From: Candidatus Staskawiczbacteria bacterium RIFOXYB1_FULL_38_37 | Lineage (GTDB): Bacteria > Patescibacteriota > Minisyncoccia > Minisyncoccales > Staskawiczbacteraceae | DNA length: 33,980 bases | Assembly: GCA_001822075.1 (NCBI GenBank) | Contig: MHPK01000005.1 | Coordinates: 1 to 33,980 of the forward strand | Direction of reading: 5' to 3' | In this document: positions 7,501 through 16,136 of the stretch, in pieces | How the letters are laid out: each line of letters opens with the position of its first letter | Numbering within the stretch: position 1 is the stretch's first letter | Program-made: the position numbers and the translations under genes | Notes under the pieces: generated by a model | Seen by the model: the letters and a program-made list of their open reading frames with translations, nothing else | What the model was told of the DNA's origin: nothing | Databases searched by the model: none

Positions 7501-9476
7501 CAACTTGCCAACGCTTTAACTATTTTGCCAGCCTTTCGTAGATATATAGACACAGATTGCACTCCAGTTGAACTCCATGTAATGTTATGCGTTGTTCCAG
7601 GCTTCCATGCCTCACCGCCATTGGGGGAAGTAATTACAATCGAGGCCTGAGGTGTCGGAGGCGCTGGGGTGATGGTAAAAGGTTCGCTAAAAGCATACAT
7701 TTTATCAAAATAATATGAAACACTTGAATAAGACCAGTATTTACCACTACCAAATGATGAAGGCGGAGCCATAACAATTATATACGAGTTGCCAAAACTA
7801 ACCGTACTTGGAATAGTCCAATTGTAGCTACCTTGTTGAATAGGAATACCGGTATAGCAACTAACACAATAATCCACCTCTCCCGTTGCTTCTGGGCCTA
7901 TTTCTGAATATATTTGATTAACAGTATCATACAATCCAAGAATCATTGTTTTTGCACCAATTTCTGGCTCCCTATTATCAATAGACCACGAAACATTAAT
8001 AGTGTCCCCCGTCATAAAAGATTGATTATGCTTAGGATTATTTATTGTAACTGACTGACGAAAAATAACTATTGCATTTCTTGTACTTAATGGAAAAAGA
8101 TTTGCTGTATATGCGTAACCGACAACAGAGGCGGAGTAATTCGCATATGCTCCGTATGTGGTGCCAAAGTCTTCCCATTTTCCATTTGTGTCCGGCGGCC
8201 TCCATTCTCCAACGAAAATGCTATATTTTGGCGTCCCTTGCCGTAAATGGCTTCTCTCAATTTCATCTGGTATATTCCAAACATAATGGCCATCCGAAGC
8301 AGACACCTCTGAGGCAATGGTAAAATAATAATGATATGTAAACGATGAACCACCAAAATTAATGCCCGTAGATTGAACGCTTTTTACAAGGTATATGTTT
8401 ACTTTATCTATTTTTTGGGAAGACCATTTAATATCAATCGTACTAGGGTCATTAAGCACTAAATTATTTTCAGGGCTAATCATGCTAATATATTTTTGCG
8501 TTTTACTTGGATCTTCTATTATAAACCGGCCGCTTCTCAATCCTCCCGAACTCAAAGTCAATTTTTCACCTTGCAAATAAGATGTTCCAATGTGAATATA
8601 ATAATTGTTACCTGGCTTAACAGTAGAAGGAATCTTCCACATATAGATTTTTAACCAATCTTGAGTAAAAATCGGGGTAATATCACTATTATCTCCATTT
8701 ATAAGAAATATATCGGAAGATCCTATACCGCTACCGTAAAAAGACGTCTCAATCTTCAACGTATCTCCTATTTTTACAACTTGGCCAGGCGTTGGGCTAA
8801 CAAAAGAATCAGACTTTTTTGTTGTAATTCTTACAGCCGATTCATCAAAAACTCCGTAAGCAGGAGAACTGGTATACATATTTATTGAATCCCAATCTCC
8901 AGTTTGGGAAGGTGGCTTGTATTCTCCAATCCAAAGTTTATACTTACAATCTCCATCTCCCATTAAATTAATAAATTCTTCTGATATTTTCCATTGATAA
9001 TATACTTGTCCTTTGGGTATGCCTGAGCCGATGACCATATATTTACCTATGGATTTTGGTCCAGGCCCTCCAGACATTATAGGATCGAAACAACGATCTT
9101 TTACTAAAATTATATTTAGCTTGTCAACAGTTAACGGCAAAGATGGGCCCGATGATTCAAATCCAGTTGACCATCTTATTTCTAATGGATTTTCTGGATC
9201 TTTGATGTCACTATCAGAATACTTCGCTGGGCTTATAAGCGATATAAATTTGGTTGAATTTGGTCCCATAGTTGAAGTTGAGGGCTGAGCTGTTGCTGTT
9301 TGCTGGCCCCTAAGCGCCTGAACTTGCGCCTGTAAACTAGCAATTTGATCCATCAACTCCTGTATTGTTACTGCTTTTGCTGTTGTTGAAAATCCAAAAA
9401 CAACTGCCAAAAAGCAAACTGATACTATAAAAAATTTAAATACCTTCATATTTTTTAATTTCTTTATTAATTTCAA
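4557..9476 (-). CDS. Secreted modular surface protein: KNH/Ser-Thr-rich-type Ig-like repeats, PG_binding_1-like domain, TSP1-like Cys-rich repeats, four dockerin-like modules
   Basis: 1639 aa. Signal peptide (MKVFKFFIVSVCFLAVVFGFSTTAKA) followed by a short coiled coil; at least four ITSPNGGE.W..G..H.ITW repeats; NLGYGQSGLAEIGYLHTALDREGI...FQEKY; CTSNWVCDDWSACANNQQTRTCTDSNNCG; four C..YSKI..SY...CG...YDP.ADI(D/N)KDG.V...D.SFY.AH.TD..WCQQ(K/R)L..T.SPC modules. Confidence 0.85.
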   Translation of the reverse strand: MKLIKKLKNMKVFKFFIVSVCFLAVVFGFSTTAKAVTIQELMDQIASLQAQVQALRGQQTATAQPSTSTMGPNSTKFISLISPAKYSDSDIKDPENPLEIRWSTGFESSGPSLPLTVDKLNIILVKDRCFDPIMSGGPGPKSIGKYMVIGSGIPKGQVYYQWKISEEFINLMGDGDCKYKLWIGEYKPPSQTGDWDSINMYTSSPAYGVFDESAVRITTKKSDSFVSPTPGQVVKIGDTLKIETSFYGSGIGSSDIFLINGDNSDITPIFTQDWLKIYMWKIPSTVKPGNNYYIHIGTSYLQGEKLTLSSGGLRSGRFIIEDPSKTQKYISMISPENNLVLNDPSTIDIKWSSQKIDKVNIYLVKSVQSTGINFGGSSFTYHYYFTIASEVSASDGHYVWNIPDEIERSHLRQGTPKYSIFVGEWRPPDTNGKWEDFGTTYGAYANYSASVVGYAYTANLFPLSTRNAIVIFRQSVTINNPKHNQSFMTGDTINVSWSIDNREPEIGAKTMILGLYDTVNQIYSEIGPEATGEVDYCVSCYTGIPIQQGSYNWTIPSTVSFGNSYIIVMAPPSSFGSGKYWSYSSVSYYFDKMYAFSEPFTITPAPPTPQASIVITSPNGGEAWKPGTTHNITWSSTGVQSVSIYLRKAGKIVKALASCAQDTGTYLYTLSSDITKDTDYEVTVSYCTLNSGFSGPAEDTSDDFTITNEPATTTSCSQLYSKITASYLKSCGDAAYDPTADIDKSKKVDLGDMSFYAAHTTDETWCQQKLSETTSPCPIINLCHTFNQNLGYGQSGLAEIGYLHTALDREGISYAPDTGNTFGQGTSSAVVTFQEKYASDVLAPYSLTRGTGYVGVSTRAKLNALYGCETSGETCTSNWVCDDWSACANNQQTRTCTDSNNCGVTTGKPAESQTCTATCTPNWNCTAWGMCANGQQTKICTDSNNCGVDTGKPVTTQNCTTTNYCSQFYSKLTASYNKKCGDIAYDPLVDVDKDGDVDSGDQSFYAAHTTDQSWCQQRLAETKSPCATSQPSITVTSPNGGETWKQGETHNITWTSNGVDNVMIELDKTNPNTGWHLTYSVPASSGSFSWIVPVTITPGYDYKVKIWDTTNSSITDLSNNYFAIAAPANLSCVATTINGYFIPTTASGSSFTASTTSSVSNGTRQDSVTFTCNNGTFTTGAETANIICNSGYSLMGTSCAQNPQSSITITSPNGGENWQQGTQQTIGWNVTGVAAGTTYRLVLYKDNLVYMTLANTISGTNYNWTIPEYISAGTIFKMRVEAINSGVSGGLSDFSNNYFAISAPLTCVDSDNGKNYNTRGTTSNSQGGSFTDNCVSGFSYNLVEGYCDSSGIVRTEHYYCPNGCENGVCRATTAQSLITVTSPNGGETWEVGTHHKITWTSFGLGANDKVTITLLANSADSGTVITSGILASAGVINDWYIPDNLQPGTTYKIKISDLSAGASGTDISNNYFTIVEPNTFCSHLDSKITASYSTQCGEPGYDPVADVNKDGFVKLSDRYFYSDHSTEDGWCQERLNDTSSPSQCTDIYCSKLYTEIGNHYSTTCAQTTLYSPAADINKDGHVNSNDMSIYNAHKTDQTWCQQKLNDTSSPCATSYQYQLDSISNSLASIYESIRHLLGQ

Positions 9477-9599
9477 ATTACTCTATTATACCCCCCCCTA
9501 TAATCCAAACAAGTGCAATAATAAAAATACTCTGTGGATAAGCCAATATCTTATTTTACTAACTATTGGAAATAAATTTAAAAATGCTAATATATATCA

Positions 9600-10184
9600 A
9601 TGAAAACAATAATTATCGGGCTGGGAAACCCCGGCAAAAAATTTGAAAACACCCGCCATAATGTCGGATTTGAAGCCGTCAATAGAATTGCCGGCAATTT
9701 TCAATTTCCAATTTTCAATTTTCAATCAAATTTCAATGCAGAAATTTCTAAAGGAGAAATTTCGGGCAACAAAGTTATTTTAGTCAAACCGCAAACTTAT
9801 ATGAATGAAAGCGGCAAGTCGGTAAAAAAAATCTTAATAAAAATTAAAGACCAAATATCAAATATAATAGTAATTCACGATGATGTGGATTTGCCTGTCG
9901 GAAAAATAAAAATTGTAAAAGACCGCGGTTCCGCCGGCCACAAAGGAGTTGAGTCAATAATAAAAGCTGTAGGAAATGAAAACTTGATCAGGGTGCGCAT
10001 CGGCATAGCTCCGCGACACACCTGTGCACTAGTGCACAGGTGTAAGGCAGAAAAGATGGTGCTTAAAAGGTTTTCAAAAGAAGAGCAAAAAATTATAAAC
10101 CAAGTAATTTATAAAACAGCGGAAGCTATTGATTCTTTATTAAAAAACGGCGCGGAAAAAACTATGAATGAATATAATTCCTAA
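9600..10184 (+). CDS. pth: Peptidyl-tRNA hydrolase
   Basis: 194 aa; IIGLGNPGKKFENTRHNVGFEAVN, KPQTYMNESGKSV, VIHDDVDLPVGKIKI, GSAGHKGVESII, RVRIGI. Confidence 0.95.
   Translation: MKTIIIGLGNPGKKFENTRHNVGFEAVNRIAGNFQFPIFNFQSNFNAEISKGEISGNKVILVKPQTYMNESGKSVKKILIKIKDQISNIIVIHDDVDLPVGKIKIVKDRGSAGHKGVESIIKAVGNENLIRVRIGIAPRHTCALVHRCKAEKMVLKRFSKEEQKIINQVIYKTAEAIDSLLKNGAEKTMNEYNS
10018..10043. repeat. Perfect 26-nt palindrome inside the pth coding region
   Basis: ACACCTGTGCACTAGTGCACAGGTGT is self-complementary and stays in frame within pth, contributing to the peptide RHTCALVHRCK. Confidence 0.9.
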
Positions 10185-10274
10185 TTTCCGATTTACAACT
10201 TAAAAATAGCTCACCATAGAACTTTTAACTTAATTTTAATCACTAAATTGATATTATGCGGGTGTGAATAACTC

Positions 10275-10304
10275 TTGACTTGACGCTAATTTTCGTGCTA
10301 TACT
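10275..10304 (+). promoter_or_regulatory. Putative sigma70-type promoter
   Basis: TTGACT-N18-TATACT followed within about 20 nt by a terminator hairpin. Confidence 0.55.
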
Positions 10305-10320
10305 AAATTTAAAGAAGAAG

Positions 10321-10356
10321 AGAGGGACTAGGGCTTTCCTGGGCCCTCTTTTTTTA
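10321..10356 (+). terminator. Intrinsic terminator
   Basis: AGAGGGACTAGGGCTTTCCTGGGCCCTCTTTTTTT: hairpin followed by a T-run on the plus strand. Confidence 0.75.
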
Positions 10357-11082
10357 TGGAAAAATTTTTAAACCGCAATTTAAAAATTCCTCGTTTTTAG
10401 TGTGAAATTTTGTTTTTATTATATCAAAAGCCCTATTCTCCCTCCTTCCATCAAGAATAAAAACACCAATAGGATAAGCTACTAAATCAGCTATTTGTTG
10501 GCCCGCAACGTTTTGAACCTTTTGATTAAAGGACATATCTGCAAATTTAGATTGAATTTCTTCTTTTTTAAACCATTCGTGATCTTTCAATTTAAAATTT
10601 TCGTAAACTTCGGCTAATTTTCTATCATTATGTGTTTCCCTTGATTCAATTCTAAAAATTATTTTTTCGTTTGATCTCCCGAGAAACATAATCGCTCTTT
10701 CAAGTATAAACATCAAACATAAATTATACGGATTGTCAGGATCTGAATAATGATTTTTAAGGTTTGACTTATTTATCGCCGCTGCAATAATTTTAAAATC
10801 CGACAATTTCATTAAATTATCTAAATCATTATAAAATAATTCTCTTTTCTTTTTATCAACCAAACAGGAAAATTCTCCTTTTTGTTTTCTGATATCATAA
10901 GACCTGAGTATAATATTAGTTTTGCCAAAGTGTTTTATTTTTAATTCATTGACGCTTGGCTCAACCACATTAGAATAATATTCAAAATCAAAAATACAAC
11001 CCGCTAAAACAAACATTGGATAAGAGGAGTCTATCTTCTCTAAGCTATGATCGCCCGATTCATCTAAAAACATTATTTTCAT
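10354..11082 (-). CDS. DUF3800 domain-containing protein
   Basis: 242 aa; N-terminal MKIMFLDESGDHS and C-terminal AGQQIADLVAYPI are the hallmarks of DUF3800. Start codon overlaps the stop of the upstream R-M gene (TAATG). Confidence 0.85.
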   Translation of the reverse strand: MKIMFLDESGDHSLEKIDSSYPMFVLAGCIFDFEYYSNVVEPSVNELKIKHFGKTNIILRSYDIRKQKGEFSCLVDKKKRELFYNDLDNLMKLSDFKIIAAAINKSNLKNHYSDPDNPYNLCLMFILERAIMFLGRSNEKIIFRIESRETHNDRKLAEVYENFKLKDHEWFKKEEIQSKFADMSFNQKVQNVAGQQIADLVAYPIGVFILDGRRENRAFDIIKTKFHTKNEEFLNCGLKIFP

Positions 11083-13868
11083 TATTGATTTTCCACAATT
11101 TTAATTTCTTCTTCTGTGAGACCGTAAAGATTGTAAACCTCTTGGTCTATTTTTTTGTCGGTTTTTTCAATTTCAGATTTTATTAAATTCCATTTATTCG
11201 AATTCTCCGTCGCTTTCTGTAAATCCTTATTTAGTTTCAGTATTTTATCAACCAAAACTATAATTTGTTTTTGCTGATTTTTATCGCCAATATAAATCGG
11301 CACTGCGACTAGTGGCTCTTTATCTAATTGATAATTATTTCCCTGCATTTTTCCCTTATTTTTTAGCCAAAAAGCAGTAATTTTTGAATTCAAAATTGCT
11401 GTTAAATATTTTTGGTTTACACGTTCTGTCTTTATGATATAAAAAGTTGCTGACACATAACTGTCAAAATCTACATAAGAAAATGCTAAATTTAAACACT
11501 TTCTCGGAGTGATTATTTTTTCTCCTTTAAAAAATTTCTCCTTTTTAGCTCTATGAAGTCCATATGGCTTATTATCTGAAGTTATAACGGCTTTAAATTT
11601 ATCTAAATGCTTTTTGATATTCGGATAAGAATCGATTTTATCAGAATCCTTAAAACTTGAATCCGTGTATATAACCCATTCTTTATTATTAGAATCTGTA
11701 TACCACCTTTTTAATTCTTTCGTAGTATAAGATGGTTTTATTATGTCTAGTTCTTTTTTGTTGAGTTTTATTTGATCTTTTTCTTTTTCACTTATAACGA
11801 AAATTCCATCACCAACTGAGAAATTATTGCCTAGAATTTCTCGGCGTTCTCTATTCACAGAATCATGATGGTGATGAATACCATTCGAAATTTCGTCGTC
11901 TAAAATTTCAAAGTTTTTCTTTTTTAATATTTTAGACAGAATTGAAGCAACTTTTGTATTCTCAAAAGTTATATTCTTTCCTATCAAACTTTCGGGCTCA
12001 ATATTAGTTTTAATTTTTGTACCAAAAATATTGACTATCAGTTTATCTTCTGTAATATTTTTATCGATAATTTTCAAATAATCAACTTTGTAATTTTTAC
12101 CTGGTTTTTTCTTTTCAAAAACAAAAATCATTGTTTGTATTCCAGCTTGCTCAAAAACCTTATAATCGCCGAAATCAATAAAAGTTTTAAGCTCTCCATC
12201 TTTCAAAACTTTATCTCTGAATATGCTTGCTCCTGCATTAGTCACCCAACTATTTGGAGCAATAAAACCTAAAAGACCGTACTCTTTAAGTAAGTCAATT
12301 GATATACACGCAAACATTGTCCAAATATCCATTTTCCCCTGATAATATGGACTATTGTGCAACTCATCAAACGCACTTTTACTTACAAACTCTTTGATAT
12401 ACGGCGGGTTGCCGATTATTACATCAAAACCACTCTGTTTAAAAACTTCCGAAAAATTTTCTTGCCAATCAAAAGTTAAAGAGTTTCCGTTTCTTATGTT
12501 TTTCAACGGTAAAAATTTCTCCCTTTGGGTTAAGGCATTTATCAGCAAATTTAATCTTGTGATTTCAACTGCCTGCGAATCCAAATCAACACCATAAATA
12601 TTTTCATCAATAATTTGTCGTTTCAACAATTCTTCTTCTCTATATCCGAAACTTTTGTATTTTTCAGCAATGACATCAACGGCTTTTATTAAAAACGAAC
12701 CCGAACCGCAAGCTGGGTCTAAAACTTTAATCTTTTTTAATTCTTGGACGCTTTTACATTTTTCCAAAATTGGCCCTAAAGCATTTTTTACAATATAATC
12801 TACAATATAATTTGGGGTATAATAAATTCCCTGTTCTTTTCTTTTGCTGGCATCTTTTGAAACCGTTGTACCCTTTTTTGATTTTGATAATCTATGGCTT
12901 AAATAATTTTCATAAACAGCGCCTAAAACATCAGAAGGCATCGCCTTAAAATCATATTCATAATAACTCTCTTTTCCATAAAGAATACCAATCACATCTT
13001 TTGTGGCTCCACTGTATTCTTCCCATTTTTCAAAAGGATGTTCAGAAAATAAATTTGAATTATAATATTTATCCAATTCCCTAAATTTTTCAATCATCAT
13101 TCCATACAAAGTTCCTTTTTGTTCTTTTCTGCTTAAATATTCTCTTACCATGGGTCGTAAAGTTGGTTGTTCCACACCCCTGTCTTCTGCAACTCTTATA
13201 AACAAAAGCCTATCTAAAATCTTTTGTACACCTTCATCCAAATCGTCTGACTTAACATCTCTGTTCCACTGACTTAAATTTTTTATCAAAATTTCTCTAC
13301 ACTTTTGCAAATCTTTATACAAAAGTGAAGTTATGGGTATTTTTTGAAACTTTTTGCCTACTCTCTCGGCTTCCTTATCGAGTAAATCATCTTTAAACGC
13401 CTCTTTAGACAAAAGCCATAACTGGTCAAATCTATTCAAATAATCTTGATATGAAATTTCAAAAAATAATTTATCTGCCAGAGACCTGCTTATATCTTGT
13501 GCGTTAAAAACTTTGATGCTTTCAAAATCAGTTAAAACCGCCCAAGTAGCACCTTTGTTCCAAGAATAACGAACTGCCTGATCGGCATATTCTATTTTAT
13601 GCAAATCAGCCCTTAGCGGTTTTGCCTCCAAATAAAATTTGATTCTATCGTTTAAGTAAAATCCATAATCAACTCTTTGAGAAGAAATCGATTCTTCCAT
13701 AGAAATTTCTTTTTTATCGGAAAAATCCCAGCCCAATGCTTCAAAAAGGGGCTCTATAAAACCTCTCTTTGTTTCTTCTTCGCTGTAAGACTTTATTTTA
13801 CCAGAGCTTTTCTCTGATTCGTATTTTTCGACAAGTTGTTTTATTTTTTCTCTTGTTTCTTTTTGCAT
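11082..13868 (-). CDS. Type IIG-like restriction-modification enzyme (Eco57I/PglX-like N6-adenine methyltransferase with N-terminal nuclease-like domain)
   Basis: 928 aa; N-terminal VDYGFYLNDRIKFYLEAKPLRADL (HsdR_N-type PD-(D/E)xK pattern); KVLDPACGSGSFLIKAVD and VIIGNPPYIKE methylase motifs; C-terminal TaqI-type specificity region. Confidence 0.88.
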   Translation of the reverse strand: MQKETREKIKQLVEKYESEKSSGKIKSYSEEETKRGFIEPLFEALGWDFSDKKEISMEESISSQRVDYGFYLNDRIKFYLEAKPLRADLHKIEYADQAVRYSWNKGATWAVLTDFESIKVFNAQDISRSLADKLFFEISYQDYLNRFDQLWLLSKEAFKDDLLDKEAERVGKKFQKIPITSLLYKDLQKCREILIKNLSQWNRDVKSDDLDEGVQKILDRLLFIRVAEDRGVEQPTLRPMVREYLSRKEQKGTLYGMMIEKFRELDKYYNSNLFSEHPFEKWEEYSGATKDVIGILYGKESYYEYDFKAMPSDVLGAVYENYLSHRLSKSKKGTTVSKDASKRKEQGIYYTPNYIVDYIVKNALGPILEKCKSVQELKKIKVLDPACGSGSFLIKAVDVIAEKYKSFGYREEELLKRQIIDENIYGVDLDSQAVEITRLNLLINALTQREKFLPLKNIRNGNSLTFDWQENFSEVFKQSGFDVIIGNPPYIKEFVSKSAFDELHNSPYYQGKMDIWTMFACISIDLLKEYGLLGFIAPNSWVTNAGASIFRDKVLKDGELKTFIDFGDYKVFEQAGIQTMIFVFEKKKPGKNYKVDYLKIIDKNITEDKLIVNIFGTKIKTNIEPESLIGKNITFENTKVASILSKILKKKNFEILDDEISNGIHHHHDSVNRERREILGNNFSVGDGIFVISEKEKDQIKLNKKELDIIKPSYTTKELKRWYTDSNNKEWVIYTDSSFKDSDKIDSYPNIKKHLDKFKAVITSDNKPYGLHRAKKEKFFKGEKIITPRKCLNLAFSYVDFDSYVSATFYIIKTERVNQKYLTAILNSKITAFWLKNKGKMQGNNYQLDKEPLVAVPIYIGDKNQQKQIIVLVDKILKLNKDLQKATENSNKWNLIKSEIEKTDKKIDQEVYNLYGLTEEEIKIVENQ

Positions 13869-14068
13869 AATTTTCTTTTATTAAACCACTGATTTGGTCT
13901 TTTTGCAAGCTGATAAAATGGGGCTTTCAGCCTGTTTTTTTAGCTTTCTAAATGGCTCAAACGTGTCTGGGCCATTTATTTTGAGTTTGAATACATTTGT
14001 GAAAACTCTTATTTTATGTTTTAATACTTCTGTGAGCAAAGAAAATTTTAATATGATAAAATTAAAAA

Positions 14069-16063
14069 ATGAATAATGAAGGGTTAAAAAATTTATTAAT
14101 TGTATCTATCACCCCCTACTTTTTGGATAAGGAGGTTTTTTGGTTTGAAAAAAATTTAAAAAAAATAATGCAGGCTTCAAAAACCCAGTCTTTTTTTGAA
14201 GACAATATTATTTTTTTAGAAAAAGGAGAAACCTATAACTTTTCACAGTTTTTAAGAAAACTTGATGAAATGGGATATGAAAGAGTTTTTAAAGTTCAGG
14301 AGCCCGGCGAATTTTCACAAAGAGGCGGAACAGTAGACGTTTTTCCTATAAATTTAATGCATGCCGTGCGTTTTGATTTTTTTGGAAACAAAGTGGAAAG
14401 CATTACTGTGTTGAGCGCAAACGAAGAAAAGGTTTATCCGCCAGAATTTTTAGAAAAAAAATTCAGGCAGACGAGAGAAATCTTAAAAAAGAGGTTAAAA
14501 TCTCATAAATTATTTTCTGATTTAAATGGCTTAAAATCTGGCGACTATCTTGTGCATTTAGACCACGGAGTAGGCAAATTTTTAGAAGTTACAGAATTTG
14601 AATTTTCGGATTCGGGCAAACAAAAATATTATGTTTTAGAATATGCGAAAGAAGACAAGCTTTATGTGCCTTTGGGATTAGAAAAAAAGCTTTCACGATA
14701 TGTGGGCTTTACAGACCCGAAGGTTTCAAGATTGGGGTCTTTAGCATGGCAGAAAATAAAAGGAAAAATAAAAGAAGAAGTTGAAAAATTTGCCAAAGAG
14801 TTATTGTCTTTATACGCCCAAAAAGAATCTGCCCAAAGGCCTTCCTATTCAGCAGACAATGAGCTGGAATTTCAGTTAAGGGCCGGCTTTGCTTACGAAG
14901 AAACTCCCGACCAGTTGCAGGCTGTTGAAGATATAGAAAAAGATTTGGCAAAAACAAAACCAATGGACAGGATTGTTTGCGGAGACGTTGGTTTTGGAAA
15001 AACAGAAATTGCAATCAGAGCCGCTCTTTTAGCTTCGGCCAACAGCAGGCAGACAGCTTTAATATGCCCCACAACAATTTTAGCAAACCAGCATTTTAAT
15101 TCTTTTAAAAAAAGGTTTGAAAAACTTCCTGTAAAAATTGCCATGCTTTCAAGATTACAGACAGAAACAGAACAAAAAAAAATAATTAAAGAAATTAAAG
15201 AGGGCAAAATAGATATTGTTATTGGCACACACAGAATTCTTTCAAAAGATATAGAATTTAAAAATTTGCAAATGCTGATTATTGACGACGAACAGAGATT
15301 TGGCGTAAAACAAAAAGAAAAATTAAGACAGGCATATCCGTCTTTAGATGTTTTAAGCTTGTCGGCTACGCCAATTCCAAGAACAATTTATTTGGCTCTT
15401 TCTTCTTTTAAAAATATAAGCTTAATACAAACTCCTCCTTCAGGCAGGCTAGCTGTAAAAACGTATGTTTTGCCATATAGTGCAAAAATAATTAAAAAAG
15501 CAATAAATTTTGAACTAAGAAGAAAAGGCCAAATTTATTATTTACATAACCGAGTGCAAACAATTGAAATGGCAAAAAAGGAAATTGAAGAACTTTGCCC
15601 TAAAGCTAAAATTGGAATTATCCACGGCAGAATGCCAGAAAAACAGCTTGTAAAAATAATGGACGACTTCCAAAAAGAGAAAACAAATGTTTTGGTGGCC
15701 ACAACCATTATTGAAAACGGATTAGATTTGCCAAAAGTAAATACCATTATAATAGAAGACGCAACGCGCCTGGGGCTTTCGCAGGCGCATCAGATACGGG
15801 GAAGGGTTGGAAGGTCTCACAGAGAAAGTTTTGCATACTTTATGTTTAAGCCAAAGTCATTAACTTCTCTTGCCAAAGAACGATTGAAAGCGTTAGAAGA
15901 CGCAAAAGAACTAGGGGCAGGATACAAAATTGCAATAAAAGATTTAGAGCTAAGGGGTGCTGGAAATATTTTAGGAAAAGAGCAATCGGGCGCCATAAAT
16001 AAAATAGGCCTGAATTTATACAGCCAAATATTATCTGAAGCAATTGAAAAAATGAAAAGTTAG
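14069..16063 (+). CDS. mfd: Mfd-like transcription-repair coupling factor, shortened at both ends
   Basis: 664 aa; EFSQRGGTVDVFPI, CarD/RID-like DYLVHLDHGVGKFLEV...YVPLG, RecG/Mfd helicase motifs (CGDVGFGKTEIAIRAA, DIVIGTHRILSKDI, DDEQRFGVKQKE, LSATPIPRT, HGRM, GRVGRS). Lacks the N-terminal UvrB-like part and the C-terminal TRCF domain. Confidence 0.88.
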   Translation: MNNEGLKNLLIVSITPYFLDKEVFWFEKNLKKIMQASKTQSFFEDNIIFLEKGETYNFSQFLRKLDEMGYERVFKVQEPGEFSQRGGTVDVFPINLMHAVRFDFFGNKVESITVLSANEEKVYPPEFLEKKFRQTREILKKRLKSHKLFSDLNGLKSGDYLVHLDHGVGKFLEVTEFEFSDSGKQKYYVLEYAKEDKLYVPLGLEKKLSRYVGFTDPKVSRLGSLAWQKIKGKIKEEVEKFAKELLSLYAQKESAQRPSYSADNELEFQLRAGFAYEETPDQLQAVEDIEKDLAKTKPMDRIVCGDVGFGKTEIAIRAALLASANSRQTALICPTTILANQHFNSFKKRFEKLPVKIAMLSRLQTETEQKKIIKEIKEGKIDIVIGTHRILSKDIEFKNLQMLIIDDEQRFGVKQKEKLRQAYPSLDVLSLSATPIPRTIYLALSSFKNISLIQTPPSGRLAVKTYVLPYSAKIIKKAINFELRRKGQIYYLHNRVQTIEMAKKEIEELCPKAKIGIIHGRMPEKQLVKIMDDFQKEKTNVLVATTIIENGLDLPKVNTIIIEDATRLGLSQAHQIRGRVGRSHRESFAYFMFKPKSLTSLAKERLKALEDAKELGAGYKIAIKDLELRGAGNILGKEQSGAINKIGLNLYSQILSEAIEKMKS

Positions 16064-16136
16064 AATTCGCTGTGTTCGTGTTTTTTTATTTTACGGGGGT
16101 TTGTGCTATAGTTAAAAAAATAATTAAAAAAAATTT

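Noticed and set aside
4557-9476. Repeated DNA in the large gene as a possible CRISPR or tandem-repeat array
   Set aside because: Repeats are irregularly spaced, diverged and in frame; they encode protein modules. No short identical repeats with uniform spacers were seen in the window.
13894-14076. Plus-strand 60-aa ORF before mfd
   Set aside because: No recognisable motif; lies in low-complexity intergenic DNA and overlaps the mfd start.
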